64,000 nt of DNA from CALOCN01 sp942491735 (GTDB lineage: Bacteria > Eisenbacteria > RBG-16-71-46 > JABDJR01), in assembly GCA_942491735.1 (NCBI GenBank), contig CALOCN010000014.1, positions 2,108,001-2,172,000 on the forward strand, in the 5' to 3' direction. The notes beneath the pieces are model-generated. The model was not told the DNA's origin. It worked only from the letters and a program-made list of their open reading frames with translations, and searched no databases. Shown here in pieces: positions 41,048-49,552 of the stretch. Positions within the stretch are counted from its first letter, which is position 1. Each line of letters opens with the position of its first letter. The position numbers and the translations under genes were made by a program.

Positions 41048-42036
41048 CCGGATCCCCGTCACTGCGTGTTGCCGTTCTCGGGGTGGGTTATCTCGGGTCG
41101 CGTCATGCGGCCCGGCTGGCCGAGGGCGCGGCCTTCCGGCTGGTCGCCGTCCAGGACAGCAACCCCGAACGGGCCGAGGCGGTCGCCCGGGAACTGGGTT
41201 GCCGCGTCGCCGCCACCCCCCAGGAGGCCCTGGCCGGGGCCGATGCGGCGGTGGTGGCGACCAGCACCGCGTCCCACCGGATCGCGGTGGAAGCAGCGCT
41301 CGCCGCCGGCTGCCACGTGCTGGTCGAGAAACCGCTCACCGCGCGGCTCGACTCGGCCCGGGCCCTGGTGCGGGAGGCCCGGGACCGGAACCTGGTCCTG
41401 CAGGTGGGACAGGTGGAACGATTCAACCCGGCCCTGCGTTCCCTGAAAGCGGAACTGCCTGCCCCCCTGTTCGTGGAGAGTCATCGGCTGGCCCCCCTGG
41501 TGCCGCGCAATCTGGATCTGGATGTGGTGCAGGATCTCATGGTGCACGACCTGGATCTCGCCCTGGCCTTCGTCGGCGAGGAGCCGGATCAGATCGACGC
41601 GGTGGGGGTTCCGGTCATCACCGAGCGGGTCGATATCGCCAACGCGCGTCTCCGTTTTCCCTCGGGCGCGGTGGCCAACCTCACCGCCAGTCGGGTTTCC
41701 CTGGAGCGCACCCGCAAGTTCCGCATGTTCATCCCGGGCACCTACGTCTCGGCCGACTGCGCCAAACGCACCAGCACGGTGTACCGGTTGACCGATCGGC
41801 GCGAGGACGCGCTGCGGGACATCCTGGCCAGCGGTTCTCCCCTGGAGATGCTCAAGGTCCTGGACCGGAGCACGGTCGGCGGGACCGGCGAGGATGCCCT
41901 CGTCGAGGAGCACAAGGCCTTTGCCGCGGCCATCCGCGGCGAACCCAACGACGGCGTCCCCGGTGAGGAAGCGCTGCGCACGTTGCGGGCCATGGTCCGG
42001 GTCGAGGCCGCCATCGCCGCCGCCAAGGGGGGCTGA
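41044..42036 (+). CDS. Gfo/Idh-family oxidoreductase inside the lipid A cluster
   Basis: 330 residues, TTG start overlapping lpxA. Rossmann motif VLGVGYLGSRHA, the EKPL motif at about residue 95 and DVVQDLMVHDLDLAL in the carboxyl domain identify the family. Genes of this type stand between lpxA and lpxB in several other diderm phyla (established gene-order pattern). One studied lipid A relative, GnnA, oxidises UDP-GlcNAc at position 3 so that GnnB can aminate it; no GnnB-like aminotransferase is present here, so that role is only a possibility. It is the only gene in the place where lpxH or lpxI would be expected. Substrate unknown; a sugar-nucleotide is likely. Confidence 0.82.
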   Translation: MTGSPSLRVAVLGVGYLGSRHAARLAEGAAFRLVAVQDSNPERAEAVARELGCRVAATPQEALAGADAAVVATSTASHRIAVEAALAAGCHVLVEKPLTARLDSARALVREARDRNLVLQVGQVERFNPALRSLKAELPAPLFVESHRLAPLVPRNLDLDVVQDLMVHDLDLALAFVGEEPDQIDAVGVPVITERVDIANARLRFPSGAVANLTASRVSLERTRKFRMFIPGTYVSADCAKRTSTVYRLTDRREDALRDILASGSPLEMLKVLDRSTVGGTGEDALVEEHKAFAAAIRGEPNDGVPGEEALRTLRAMVRVEAAIAAAKGG

Positions 42037-43163
42037 TGCCCCGCCGCGTGTTCATCAGCGCGGGGGAAGCGTCGGGCGACCGGCACGCCGCGGCGGTGGT
42101 GCGGGCGCTGCGCGAGCGGGTGGGGGACGTCGAGGTGCGGGGACTGGGTGGCGACGCCCTCGCCGCCGAAGGGGCCGAGCTCATGGCCCACGTGGACGAT
42201 CTTTCCGTGCTGGGTTTCGCCGAGGTCGCGCGCCGGCTTCCGTACTTCTGGCGTCTGTTCCACCGGGTTCGGGATGAGATCGAGACCTGGCAACCGGATG
42301 CGGTGGTGCCGGTCGACTACCCCGGCTTCAACCTGCGACTCTCCCACGCGGTACGTCAACGCGGCCATCGGGTGCTCTACTACATTGCCCCCCAGGTCTG
42401 GGCCTGGAAGCGGGATCGTCGCCCCGGCATCGCCAGGGCGGTGGATCAGCTGCTCGTCGTGTTTCCCTTCGAGGAACCGCTTTTCCGCGAGGCGGGGATC
42501 GACACAACCTTCGTGGGGCACCCCCTGGTCGATGCCGTCCGCACCCGGGTGGATCCGGCGGTGGTGCGGGGTGAGCTGGGTCTCGGTCCGCGGGAACCGC
42601 TCCTCGCCGTGCTTCCCGGGAGTCGGCGACAGGAGGTGACCGGTATTCTTCCCGCGGTGCTGGAGGGGGCGTTGCAGCTACGGGACGAGGGGGTTTCGGT
42701 GGTGGTGAGCCGCGCCCCGGGTCTTCCCGACGCCGCCTTCGCCCCGGCGACCTCGGCCGGCGTTCCCCTGTGGACCGGGGCGGCCGCGGACCTCGTTACC
42801 GCGTCCACGGCAGCGGTGGTGGCCAGCGGCACTGCCACCCTCGAAACGGGTCTTCTGGGAACCCCGCTCCTCGTGGTCTACCGCACCGGGCGGCTCAACT
42901 GGGAGCTGGCCCGGCATCTCGTGAAGATCCGCACGGTGGGCCTGGTCAACATCGCCGCGGGCGGGGACACCGTCCCGGAACTCCTCCAGGATGCCCTCAC
43001 CCCCCATGCGGTGGCCGACCACGCCCGCCGGCTGCTTTTCGACGAAACGGAACGTGGCCGCCAGCGGGAGTACCTGGCCCGACTCCCGGCGCGGTTGGGG
43101 GAGGGGAACGCCGCCGCGCGCGCCGCCGAGGCGATCGCCCTTGCCCTGGAGACCCCGGCGTGA
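42036..43163 (+). CDS. lpxB: Lipid A disaccharide synthase
   Basis: 375 residues, ATG overlapping the previous stop by one base. LpxB joins UDP-2,3-diacylglucosamine and lipid X into the lipid A disaccharide at the inner face of the membrane. N-terminal FISAGEASGDRHAA, GLGGDALAAEGAELM, PVDYPGFNLRLS and YYIAPQVWAWKRDR are classical GT19 motifs, followed by LPGSRRQEV and the carboxyl TATLETGLLGTPLLVVYR. Length is typical. Position after the oxidoreductase and before the acyltransferase fits the pathway order. Confidence 0.96.
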   Translation: MPRRVFISAGEASGDRHAAAVVRALRERVGDVEVRGLGGDALAAEGAELMAHVDDLSVLGFAEVARRLPYFWRLFHRVRDEIETWQPDAVVPVDYPGFNLRLSHAVRQRGHRVLYYIAPQVWAWKRDRRPGIARAVDQLLVVFPFEEPLFREAGIDTTFVGHPLVDAVRTRVDPAVVRGELGLGPREPLLAVLPGSRRQEVTGILPAVLEGALQLRDEGVSVVVSRAPGLPDAAFAPATSAGVPLWTGAAADLVTASTAAVVASGTATLETGLLGTPLLVVYRTGRLNWELARHLVKIRTVGLVNIAAGGDTVPELLQDALTPHAVADHARRLLFDETERGRQREYLARLPARLGEGNAAARAAEAIALALETPA

Positions 43164-43816
43164 ACGCGCGGGAGCTGCGTTGGCGCTTCGGGACCACCCT
43201 CGGCGTCCCTCTCGCCGCCGGGGCGATTGCCCTGCTCTCCAAGTTGGCGCGAGTAGAGCATGTTGACAAGCAACATGATACGGACGCCATAGAGTCATCC
43301 AAGGCAGTCATTTACGCTTTTTGGCACGGTCGATTCTGGCTCTTGCCCCTGCACCTCGGGCACTCCGGAATCACTGTTCTGGTCAGTCGTTCCCGCGATG
43401 GTGAGGTCATTACCCGTATTCTCGGGAAGCTGGGACATCATGCGGTCCGGGGCAGCAGCAGTCGGGGCGGCCGGGAGGCGCTGACCGCCCTGGAATCGGT
43501 CCTCGCGGGCGGGGATTCGGTGGCGTTGACCCCGGACGGGCCCCGGGGACCCCGTCACCGGGCCCAGGTGGGGACGGTGGCGCTGGCCGCCCGAACCGGC
43601 TGTCCCGTGGTGCCGGTGGGGGTCGCCGCGAGCCCGGCCTGGACGCTGTCCTCCTGGGATCGTTTCCAGATCCCCAAACCCCGTGCCCGGGGGGTGGTGG
43701 TCTTCGGGGAGCCGCTGCGCGTACCGGCGGGCGAGGAGCTGGAACCCTGGCGGTTACGTCTGGAGACCACCCTGGTCGAACTGGAGTCGCGCGCGGACGC
43801 GGCGGTGCTTCGATGA
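43160..43816 (+). CDS. DUF374-family lysophospholipid acyltransferase-like protein
   Basis: 218 residues from a GTG overlapping lpxB by four bases. DUF374 proteins belong to the acyltransferase superfamily that includes LpxL-like late acyltransferases. The motif FWHGRFWLLPL carries the family's active-site His, and TPDGPRGPRH is the second conserved block; SRSRDGE lies between. Its place between lpxB and kdtA suggests it adds a secondary acyl chain to lipid A, replacing LpxL, but this is inferred. Codons for residues 30-60 are far richer in A and T than the rest of the gene and contain a 7-5-7 palindrome at 43259-43277. Confidence 0.82.
   Translation: MNARELRWRFGTTLGVPLAAGAIALLSKLARVEHVDKQHDTDAIESSKAVIYAFWHGRFWLLPLHLGHSGITVLVSRSRDGEVITRILGKLGHHAVRGSSSRGGREALTALESVLAGGDSVALTPDGPRGPRHRAQVGTVALAARTGCPVVPVGVAASPAWTLSSWDRFQIPKPRARGVVVFGEPLRVPAGEELEPWRLRLETTLVELESRADAAVLR
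43259..43277. repeat. Perfect inverted repeat inside the DUF374 gene
   Basis: CATGTTG-acaag-CAACATG: two perfect 7-bp arms with a 5-nt centre, in a local AT-rich island of about 90 nt. It is operator-like in shape, or could form an RNA hairpin in the coding sequence. A TTGACA hexamer overlaps it (43263-43268), but no -10 lies at the correct distance. Confidence 0.55.
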
Positions 43817-45048
43817 GCCCCCTGGGCGCCGTCTACGCCGCGCTCACCCGCGTCGTGGATCCGCTCGCTCCCGGGCTGCTCGCCTTGCGTGGGATCCAGG
43901 GCGAGGAACGGGAGCAACGCCTCGGACGGGTCCCACCCGATCCCCTGGACGAGTGGTGGCACGCCGCCTCGATGGGGGAGGTGATGGCGCTGGAACCCAT
44001 CGTGCGGTGCGTGCGGCAACGCATTCCCCGGGCGCGCATGCGGGTGACCACCCAGACCCGTACCGGACAGGCCGCGGCTCGTGAGCGATGGGGGGACGCG
44101 GTTCGCTATGCGCCCCTCGACACCCCCGGGGCCCTGCGCCGGGTTCTCGCTGCGGGAGCCCCGCGGAGCCTGGTCCTGGTGGAAACCGAGCTCTGGCCCA
44201 ACTGGCTGAACGCCTTTCACCGGTCCGGCATCCACACCGCCGTGGTCAGCGCGCGCCTCTCGGATCGGGCCTGGCCCCGGACCCGTCGCCTGCGGTCGCT
44301 CTACGCGCCGCTCCTGGCTCCCATGCGGGCGATCGCCGCTCGCACCGAGGTCGACGCGGAACGCTACCTGGAACTGGGAGCCGGAGCCGCGGCGGTTCGG
44401 GTGACCGGCAACGTCAAGCATGATCGCCTGCCCGAGCCGGATCCCGCGGCAATCCCGTGGCCGTCGGATCCACTGTGGGTGGTGGGAAGCCTGCGTCCGG
44501 GCGAGGAGACCCCGGTCCTGGACGCGTTCGCCCACCTGCGCGGGAACACGCCGGCCCTGCGGCTCGTGCTGGCCCTGCGTCACCCGGATCAATGGCCGGA
44601 TCTGCCCGAGACGCTGGCCGCGCGGGGATGGCGAACCGCGCTTCGCAGTCGTCCCGAGAGCAAGGATCCCGAGGCGGACGTGCTGATCGTAGACACGCAC
44701 GGGGAGTTGGGGGGGCTCTACGCGCGGGCCACGATGGCTCTGGTCGGCGGCACCCTGGTCCCTCTGGGGGGGCACAACGTCATGGAACCCGCGGTGTGCG
44801 GAACGCCGGTGCTGGTGGGGCCCCATACGGCCACGGTACGGGAGGAGACCCGGCGGCTGCTCGCCGCGGGAGGCGCGGTGGAGATCCACGATGCCCCGTC
44901 CCTGGCCGAGGCGGTGCGGGTCTGGCTCGACCCCGAGCGGCGCCGGGCCGCGTCGCAAGCCGCGCGCGGGGTGGCCCGGGAGCTGCGTGGGGCCGGCGAA
45001 CGAACCGTTGATTGGCTGCAGGAACGGGGCGTTCTCCATGCGGGGTGA
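43813..45048 (+). CDS. kdtA: 3-deoxy-D-manno-octulosonic acid (Kdo) transferase
   Basis: 411 residues, ATGA overlap with the DUF374 gene. KdtA/WaaA transfers Kdo to lipid A precursors. An N-terminal membrane-associated helix is followed by the GT30 domain: WWHAASMGEVMALEPIV, PLDTPGALRRVL and LVLVETELWPNWL, then the GT-B carboxyl half with GNVKHD, VGSLRPGEE and GGTLVPLGGHNVMEPAVCG. The length of the usual enzyme is about 425. Whether one or two Kdo residues are added cannot be told from sequence. Confidence 0.95.
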   Translation: MSPLGAVYAALTRVVDPLAPGLLALRGIQGEEREQRLGRVPPDPLDEWWHAASMGEVMALEPIVRCVRQRIPRARMRVTTQTRTGQAAARERWGDAVRYAPLDTPGALRRVLAAGAPRSLVLVETELWPNWLNAFHRSGIHTAVVSARLSDRAWPRTRRLRSLYAPLLAPMRAIAARTEVDAERYLELGAGAAAVRVTGNVKHDRLPEPDPAAIPWPSDPLWVVGSLRPGEETPVLDAFAHLRGNTPALRLVLALRHPDQWPDLPETLAARGWRTALRSRPESKDPEADVLIVDTHGELGGLYARATMALVGGTLVPLGGHNVMEPAVCGTPVLVGPHTATVREETRRLLAAGGAVEIHDAPSLAEAVRVWLDPERRRAASQAARGVARELRGAGERTVDWLQERGVLHAG

Positions 45049-46099
45049 GACCGAGGTCCCGATCCCCGGGTTGCTGGGCCGCGCCCTGGCCGGACTCTAC
45101 GGTACCGGCAGCGCGGCGTATCACGCCCTGTACGACCGCGGCTGGCGCAGGCCCCACCGGTTGCCGGTGCCGGTCCTGAGTGTCGGCAACCTGACCGTGG
45201 GGGGTACGGGCAAGACGCCCACCGTGATCGCGCTGATCGAGGCGCTGACCCGACGGGGGCGACGACCCGGCGTCCTCACCCGTGGCTACGGGGGAGCGGA
45301 CACGGGTCGGGTCCCCCCGGATCGAACCGACCCCGGGGTCTGGCAACGCTTCGGCGACGAGCCGGTCCTCCTGGCCGGGCGTTTCCCCGGCGTTCCGATC
45401 CAGGTGGATCCGGATCGCACGCGGGGGGGCCGGGCGTTGTTGGCCTCCCCCGAAGCGCCGGACGTGCTGGTGCTCGATGACGGGTTTCAACATCGCAAGC
45501 TGGCCCGCGACGCCGATCTGGTGCTGCTCGACGCGGCGCGCCCGTTGGGGAACGGTCGGTTGCTCCCGGCCGGGCCGCTGCGGGAACGCCCCGCCGCCCT
45601 CTCCCGGGCCACCCACCTCCTCATGACCGGCTGGGACGAGCACATCGGGACCGCGTCCCGGCCCCGGGAACCGCTGACGACCGGGCTACCGTGCTTCCGT
45701 GCCCGGACCGTGGTGGACGGGATACGACGCCTGGAGGGGGGTGCCCACGCGCTCCTGGGGAAGGGAGAGCGGGTTCACCTGGTCACCGGGGTCGCGCGCC
45801 CACAGCGGGTCCGCGCGTCGGCACAGCAGGCGGGACTGCACGTCACCGGGCACTCGGTGTTCCCCGATCATCATCCGTTCACGGCCGGGGAGTTGTCGGC
45901 CTGCGAGGATGCGGCCCGGGACGCCGATGCGATCCCCCTCACCACCGAGAAGGATGCGGTGCGGATGGTCGGTGTCACCCGGGACCCGTGGCTCCTGCTC
46001 TCCACGCGGCTGGAGGTGGTGGAGGGGGTGGACCGGCTGCTCGACGCCCTCCTGGGCACACACGACGACGGGGAGACCGGATCGGCCCCCCCGTCGTGA
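45038..46099 (+). CDS. lpxK: Tetraacyldisaccharide 4'-kinase
   Basis: 353 residues from ATG 45038, which overlaps kdtA by 11 bases; longer in-frame readings lack the family start. LpxK phosphorylates the 4' position of the lipid A disaccharide. Walker A is SVGNLTVGGTGKTP (48-61), and the family motifs RGYGG, GDEPVLLAGRFP and VLVLDDGFQHRKLARD are clear; in the carboxyl half, LTTEKDAVRM is seen. It closes the lipid A run and is followed by a convergent gene on the other strand. Confidence 0.95.
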   Translation: MRGETEVPIPGLLGRALAGLYGTGSAAYHALYDRGWRRPHRLPVPVLSVGNLTVGGTGKTPTVIALIEALTRRGRRPGVLTRGYGGADTGRVPPDRTDPGVWQRFGDEPVLLAGRFPGVPIQVDPDRTRGGRALLASPEAPDVLVLDDGFQHRKLARDADLVLLDAARPLGNGRLLPAGPLRERPAALSRATHLLMTGWDEHIGTASRPREPLTTGLPCFRARTVVDGIRRLEGGAHALLGKGERVHLVTGVARPQRVRASAQQAGLHVTGHSVFPDHHPFTAGELSACEDAARDADAIPLTTEKDAVRMVGVTRDPWLLLSTRLEVVEGVDRLLDALLGTHDDGETGSAPPS

Positions 46100-46127
46100 A
46101 ACTTGGCGTTGCGTTGACCGCTGCGGT

Positions 46128-46763
46128 CTAGTCGTCGCCCCAGTCCCCGATGAACACGTTGAGTCCACGGGTGAGCGAGATGCCGTCTCCGCTCGTCTCT
46201 TCCGTACCGAAGAACGTGATCGTCGCCGAGGCAACGAACTCGACCCCGGTGACACCGGCACAGGCTCCGCCGACCGGTCCCAGGCAGGACACCGGGGGAA
46301 CCGTCTTGGCGCCACCCGAAACGATCGAGATGTAGGCCTGTGCCGCCTGTCCCGTCGGGACCACCACGTTCATGGCGGCGTCGGTCTGGTTGGGCAGGTC
46401 CACGGTTCCGTCCCCATCGAGGTCCGCGCCGTTGGGATTGTCCCCGGCCCAGACCAGATTGTAGGAAAGGAACCGGACCGAACCGAACGGGGTTCCGGGT
46501 CCGACCGTGCTGTCCACGATCTTGTCGTGGGGCCGGGACCGGAAGGTCACCTCGACGATATCGACCGGGATGAAGTCGTCCGAGGGGTCCAACTTGTTGT
46601 CGCCGAGGTTGTACACGTCCGACTGGAGCGGCGCGTTTCCATTCAGCGAGACCACATCGACGACGTTGCGGGTCCCGGATTCCGGCTGATTGCAGCTCGT
46701 CGCCCCGAGGGCCAGTGCAACCACAACAAGAGGGACCCAGGCCCGGCGATGATGGAGCGTCAT
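46128..46763 (-). CDS. Small secreted lipoprotein of unknown function
   Basis: 211 residues on the minus strand; ATG at 46763-46761, read after GGAGGAATTGAGC, which holds a good GGAGG site. The start MTLHHRRAWVPLVVVALALG with ATSC gives a lipobox and lipidated Cys24. The mature part is rich in Asp, Gly and Val; GADLDGDGTVD (about residue 115) looks like a calcium-binding dockerin/EF-hand-type loop. I recognise no named family. It is the only minus-strand gene in the window, placed tail-to-tail with lpxK, 28 bp away. Surface or periplasmic location is inferred from the lipobox. Confidence 0.75.
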   Translation of the reverse strand: MTLHHRRAWVPLVVVALALGATSCNQPESGTRNVVDVVSLNGNAPLQSDVYNLGDNKLDPSDDFIPVDIVEVTFRSRPHDKIVDSTVGPGTPFGSVRFLSYNLVWAGDNPNGADLDGDGTVDLPNQTDAAMNVVVPTGQAAQAYISIVSGGAKTVPPVSCLGPVGGACAGVTGVEFVASATITFFGTEETSGDGISLTRGLNVFIGDWGDD

Positions 46764-47052
46764 GCTCAATTCCTCCTTGAAACGTGTGCTCGCGTCTCGT
46801 GGACGCGGGCCGACGCCCGGACCATGCCGGGGTCGGTATGCCATCGGCGGGATGGCCAGCCCATGAGGCTCCCGTTCGCTAGCGGGGCCACGCAGTGATG
46901 ATCGGCTCTCCCCCGCGAAATTGAAGACCGAGTCGCGAACCCCGTTCGTTCTGGGGGATTTGGCCCGTTGAGACCAGGTGAAGCGGAAGCTATCATCCTG
47001 TGCTCCGAGCGCCGGTTAGGAACTCGCCCCGGATCCCGGAACGTCCCTCGGC
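46764..47052. other. Divergent intergenic region between lipoprotein gene and nadB
   Basis: 289 bp. It contains the ribosome site of the lipoprotein (complement of 46764-46776) and, near the other end, the nadB promoter (46968-46996). I found no convincing promoter for the minus-strand gene and no riboswitch-like structure. Several GC-rich short inverted segments occur but none is T-tailed. Confidence 0.6.
46968..46996 (+). promoter_or_regulatory. Sigma-70-like promoter for the nadB-lon-mutL run
   Basis: TTGAGA (46968-46973), 17-nt spacer, TATCAT (46991-46996). Expected start near 47003, leaving about 50 nt before nadB. It is the best combined -35/-10 pair in the window. Confidence 0.65.
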
Positions 47053-48720
47053 ATGAAGGCCCGCCCCATGGAACAGACCCCCCGCTCGACCGACACCCTG
47101 GTTATCGGCTCCGGTCTTGCCGGACTTTGGTGCGCTCTGGAGGCCAGTCGCTGGGGGAAGGTCCTGGTGGTGACCAAGAAGGAGCGGGCCGAGTCCAACA
47201 CCAACTACGCCCAGGGGGGGATCGCCGCCGCCCTGGCCCCCGAGGACGATCCCGACCTGCACGCCCGGGACACCCTGATCGCCGGGGCGGGGCTCTGCCA
47301 TCCGGATGCGGTGCGTGCCGTGGTGGAGGAAGGCCCGGACCTGGTGCGGAGCATGATCTCCCTCGGGGTCGACTTCTCCCGGGCCGAGGAGGGGGACCTG
47401 GACCTGGGCCAGGAGGGGGGACACTCGGTGCGGCGGATCGTCCATGCTGCGGACCGGACCGGGGCCGAGGTGGAACGGGCCCTTCTGGAAGCGGTGGAGA
47501 ACAACCCCGATATCGTTGTCCTGGAACATCATTTCGCGGTGGACCTCATCCTCCAGTCCCGGATGAGCCGGGGCTCGACCCTGGACGGGGAAGCCTGCTG
47601 GGGCGCCTACATCCTGGTCACCCCGGGCAATGAGGTGGTGCCGGTGCGGGCCAAGGCCACCGTGCTGGCCAGCGGTGGAGCGGGCAAGGTGTACCGATTC
47701 ACCTCCAACCCGGATATCGCCAGCGGGGACGGCATCGCCATGGCCTTCCGGGCCGGAGCACGGGTTTCCAACCTGGAGTTCGTCCAGTTCCATCCCACCT
47801 GTCTGTACCACCCCACCGCGCGTCGCTTTCTCATTACCGAGGCCCTGAGGGGGGAGGGAGCGGTCCTGCGCACCCTGGACGGGGAGACCTTCATGGCCCG
47901 GCACGACCCCCGGGGCGATCTGGCGCCACGGGACATCGTGGCCCGGGCCATTGACCTCGAGATCAAGACCCGGGGCGAGGAACACGTGCTGCTGGACGCC
48001 ACCGCGCTGGCCCCCGAGTTCCTGGAACGGCGTTTCCCCGGCGTTGTCGAGGGGTGTCGCGGCCTGGGGATCGACCCGGTGACCCAACCCATTCCGGTGG
48101 TTCCGGCCGCGCACTACATGTGCGGTGGAGTCCGGACCACCCTCCACGGGGAGACCGACATCCCGCGGCTCTACGCGATCGGGGAGGTGGCCCACACCGG
48201 TCTCCATGGGGCCAACCGTCTTGCTTCGAACTCGTTGCTGGAAGCCCTCGTCTTTTCCGCGCGTGCCTCCGCCCATCTCGAGGGGTTGGTGGCCGGGGAT
48301 CCTCCGCCGGATCCCGATCCGTGGATCGCCCCCACCGGCAATGAACCCCGGGAGGACGCCATCGTGAACCACAATTGGGACGCGGTGCGTCGGTTGATGT
48401 GGGACTATGTGGGTATCGCCCGTTCCGACGAGCGACTGGCCGCGGCGCAGCCGCGCCTGCGTCTCATTCGGGACGAAGTGGAACAGTTCTACCGGCGGTT
48501 CCAGGTCGACACCGACCTGCTGCAACTGCGCAATCTTGCCCTGACCGCCGAGATCATCCTTCGCATGGCGCGCGCGCGTCATGAGAGCCGGGGACTGCAC
48601 ATGAACCGGGACCACCCGGAAACCGACGATCGCCACTTCCGCCGCGACTCCGTGCTGGGCCGGGTCGGCGACGTGAGTTGGGGCGCGGCGATCGGCGACG
48701 CGGCGGACCGCGAACCGTGA
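47053..48720 (+). CDS. nadB: L-aspartate oxidase
   Basis: 555 residues. NadB makes iminoaspartate from aspartate, the first step of NAD synthesis, with FAD. The dinucleotide site is VIGSGLAGLWCALEAS (about 17-32); YAQGGIAAAL, HSVRRIVHAADRTG, EFVQFHPTCLY and HYMCGGVRT are family active-site motifs, and the carboxyl helical domain (RHESRGLHMNRDHPE) is present. A second in-frame ATG at 47068 is also possible. nadA and nadC are not in the window, and the following gene is unrelated in pathway. Confidence 0.94.
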   Translation: MKARPMEQTPRSTDTLVIGSGLAGLWCALEASRWGKVLVVTKKERAESNTNYAQGGIAAALAPEDDPDLHARDTLIAGAGLCHPDAVRAVVEEGPDLVRSMISLGVDFSRAEEGDLDLGQEGGHSVRRIVHAADRTGAEVERALLEAVENNPDIVVLEHHFAVDLILQSRMSRGSTLDGEACWGAYILVTPGNEVVPVRAKATVLASGGAGKVYRFTSNPDIASGDGIAMAFRAGARVSNLEFVQFHPTCLYHPTARRFLITEALRGEGAVLRTLDGETFMARHDPRGDLAPRDIVARAIDLEIKTRGEEHVLLDATALAPEFLERRFPGVVEGCRGLGIDPVTQPIPVVPAAHYMCGGVRTTLHGETDIPRLYAIGEVAHTGLHGANRLASNSLLEALVFSARASAHLEGLVAGDPPPDPDPWIAPTGNEPREDAIVNHNWDAVRRLMWDYVGIARSDERLAAAQPRLRLIRDEVEQFYRRFQVDTDLLQLRNLALTAEIILRMARARHESRGLHMNRDHPETDDRHFRRDSVLGRVGDVSWGAAIGDAADREP

Positions 48721-49097
48721 GCGAACCGGCCTTCGAATTCGAGAGCCTTCTCGATGTGGTGCTGGCCGAGGATCCGCGCTATCCGCGTGAGGCGTATCTC
48801 TTCGTCGAGCGGGGGCTCCAGTACCATCGTGAGCGCCACGGACGGGGCGGGTCCGGCCAGCATGTGACCGGTCCGCAGGTTCTGGTGGGGGTGCGGGAGC
48901 TGGCCATCGACGAGTTCGGGCCCATGGCGCGCACCGTCTTCCAGGCCTGGAACCTGAAGGACGGCGCCGACGTGGGCGAGATCGTCTACAACCTGATCCG
49001 GGTCGGGCTCATGAGCAAGACCGACGACGACCGCAAGGAAGATTTCCTGGGGGTCATGGCATTCGACGAGTCGCTGGACATGGATTCCACCTGGTAG
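48717..49097 (+). CDS. Minf_1886-family conserved protein
   Basis: 126 residues from a GTG overlapping nadB by four bases. It resembles a small family named after Minf_1886, described as restricted mainly to Planctomycetes and Verrucomicrobia and their relatives. Family-like points are LAEDPRYPREAYLFVERGLQYH near the start, VTGPQVLVGVRELAIDEFG and FGPMARTVFQAW, and GEIVYNLIRVGLMSKTDDDR. No enzyme motif, signal peptide or membrane segment is seen. Its function is unknown; here it sits directly before hsp20 and lon. Confidence 0.72.
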   Translation: MSEPAFEFESLLDVVLAEDPRYPREAYLFVERGLQYHRERHGRGGSGQHVTGPQVLVGVRELAIDEFGPMARTVFQAWNLKDGADVGEIVYNLIRVGLMSKTDDDRKEDFLGVMAFDESLDMDSTW

Positions 49098-49105
49098 GAG
49101 ACGGC

Positions 49106-49552
49106 ATGGCGGGACAACGGTTCGAGGAGCGATGGGGCAACTTCCGGGATCTGGTCGAACAGATGTTTCTCGACCCGGACGGCTCCGGGTTGAGCGACGT
49201 ACTCTGGTATCCGGCGACCGACGCCTACGAGACCCCCGAGGCCTTCGTGGTGCGGATGGACCTGAGCGGGGTGCAGCGGGACGATATGCGCATCGACCTC
49301 AAGGGAGTGCTGCTCCACGTGCGCGGCGTACGGCGTGAGCTGGGCGGCCAGGGGGAGAAACGGTTCCACAAGATGGAGATCGCGCTGGGTCCCTTCGCCC
49401 GCACGGTGCGGCTACCGGATCGCTACGCCGGGGCCAGCGCCTCGGCACGCTATCGCGCCGGCATCCTCGAGATCATTCTCCGACCCCGCAAGCGGGCCAA
49501 GTCGTTGGAGATCGAGATCACCGTGGTCCAGGCCCCCCAGGAGACAGAATGA
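49106..49552 (+). CDS. Small heat-shock protein, Hsp20 family
   Basis: 148 residues. Alpha-crystallin-type holding chaperone that keeps unfolded proteins soluble in the cytoplasm. The core domain spans about 36-140: YPATDAYETPEAFVVRMDLSGV at its start, a central beta sandwich and the RYRAGILEIILRP carboxyl strand with the AGILEI signature. The expected terminal IxI-like motif reads IEITV. It overlaps lon by four bases (ATGA). Pairing of Hsp20 with Lon on one transcript makes biological sense for damaged-protein handling. Confidence 0.9.
   Translation: MAGQRFEERWGNFRDLVEQMFLDPDGSGLSDVLWYPATDAYETPEAFVVRMDLSGVQRDDMRIDLKGVLLHVRGVRRELGGQGEKRFHKMEIALGPFARTVRLPDRYAGASASARYRAGILEIILRPRKRAKSLEIEITVVQAPQETE

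Noticed and set aside
43263..43268. TTGACA inside the DUF374 gene as a promoter for kdtA-lpxK
   Set aside because: No acceptable -10 occurs 15-19 nt downstream (GCCATA and neighbours), and the hexamer is part of the palindrome.
46116..46128. GACCGC-T-GCGGTC palindrome between lpxK and the convergent lipoprotein gene as a bidirectional terminator
   Set aside because: The loop is too small and no T run follows on either strand; it may be chance in a GC-rich gap.
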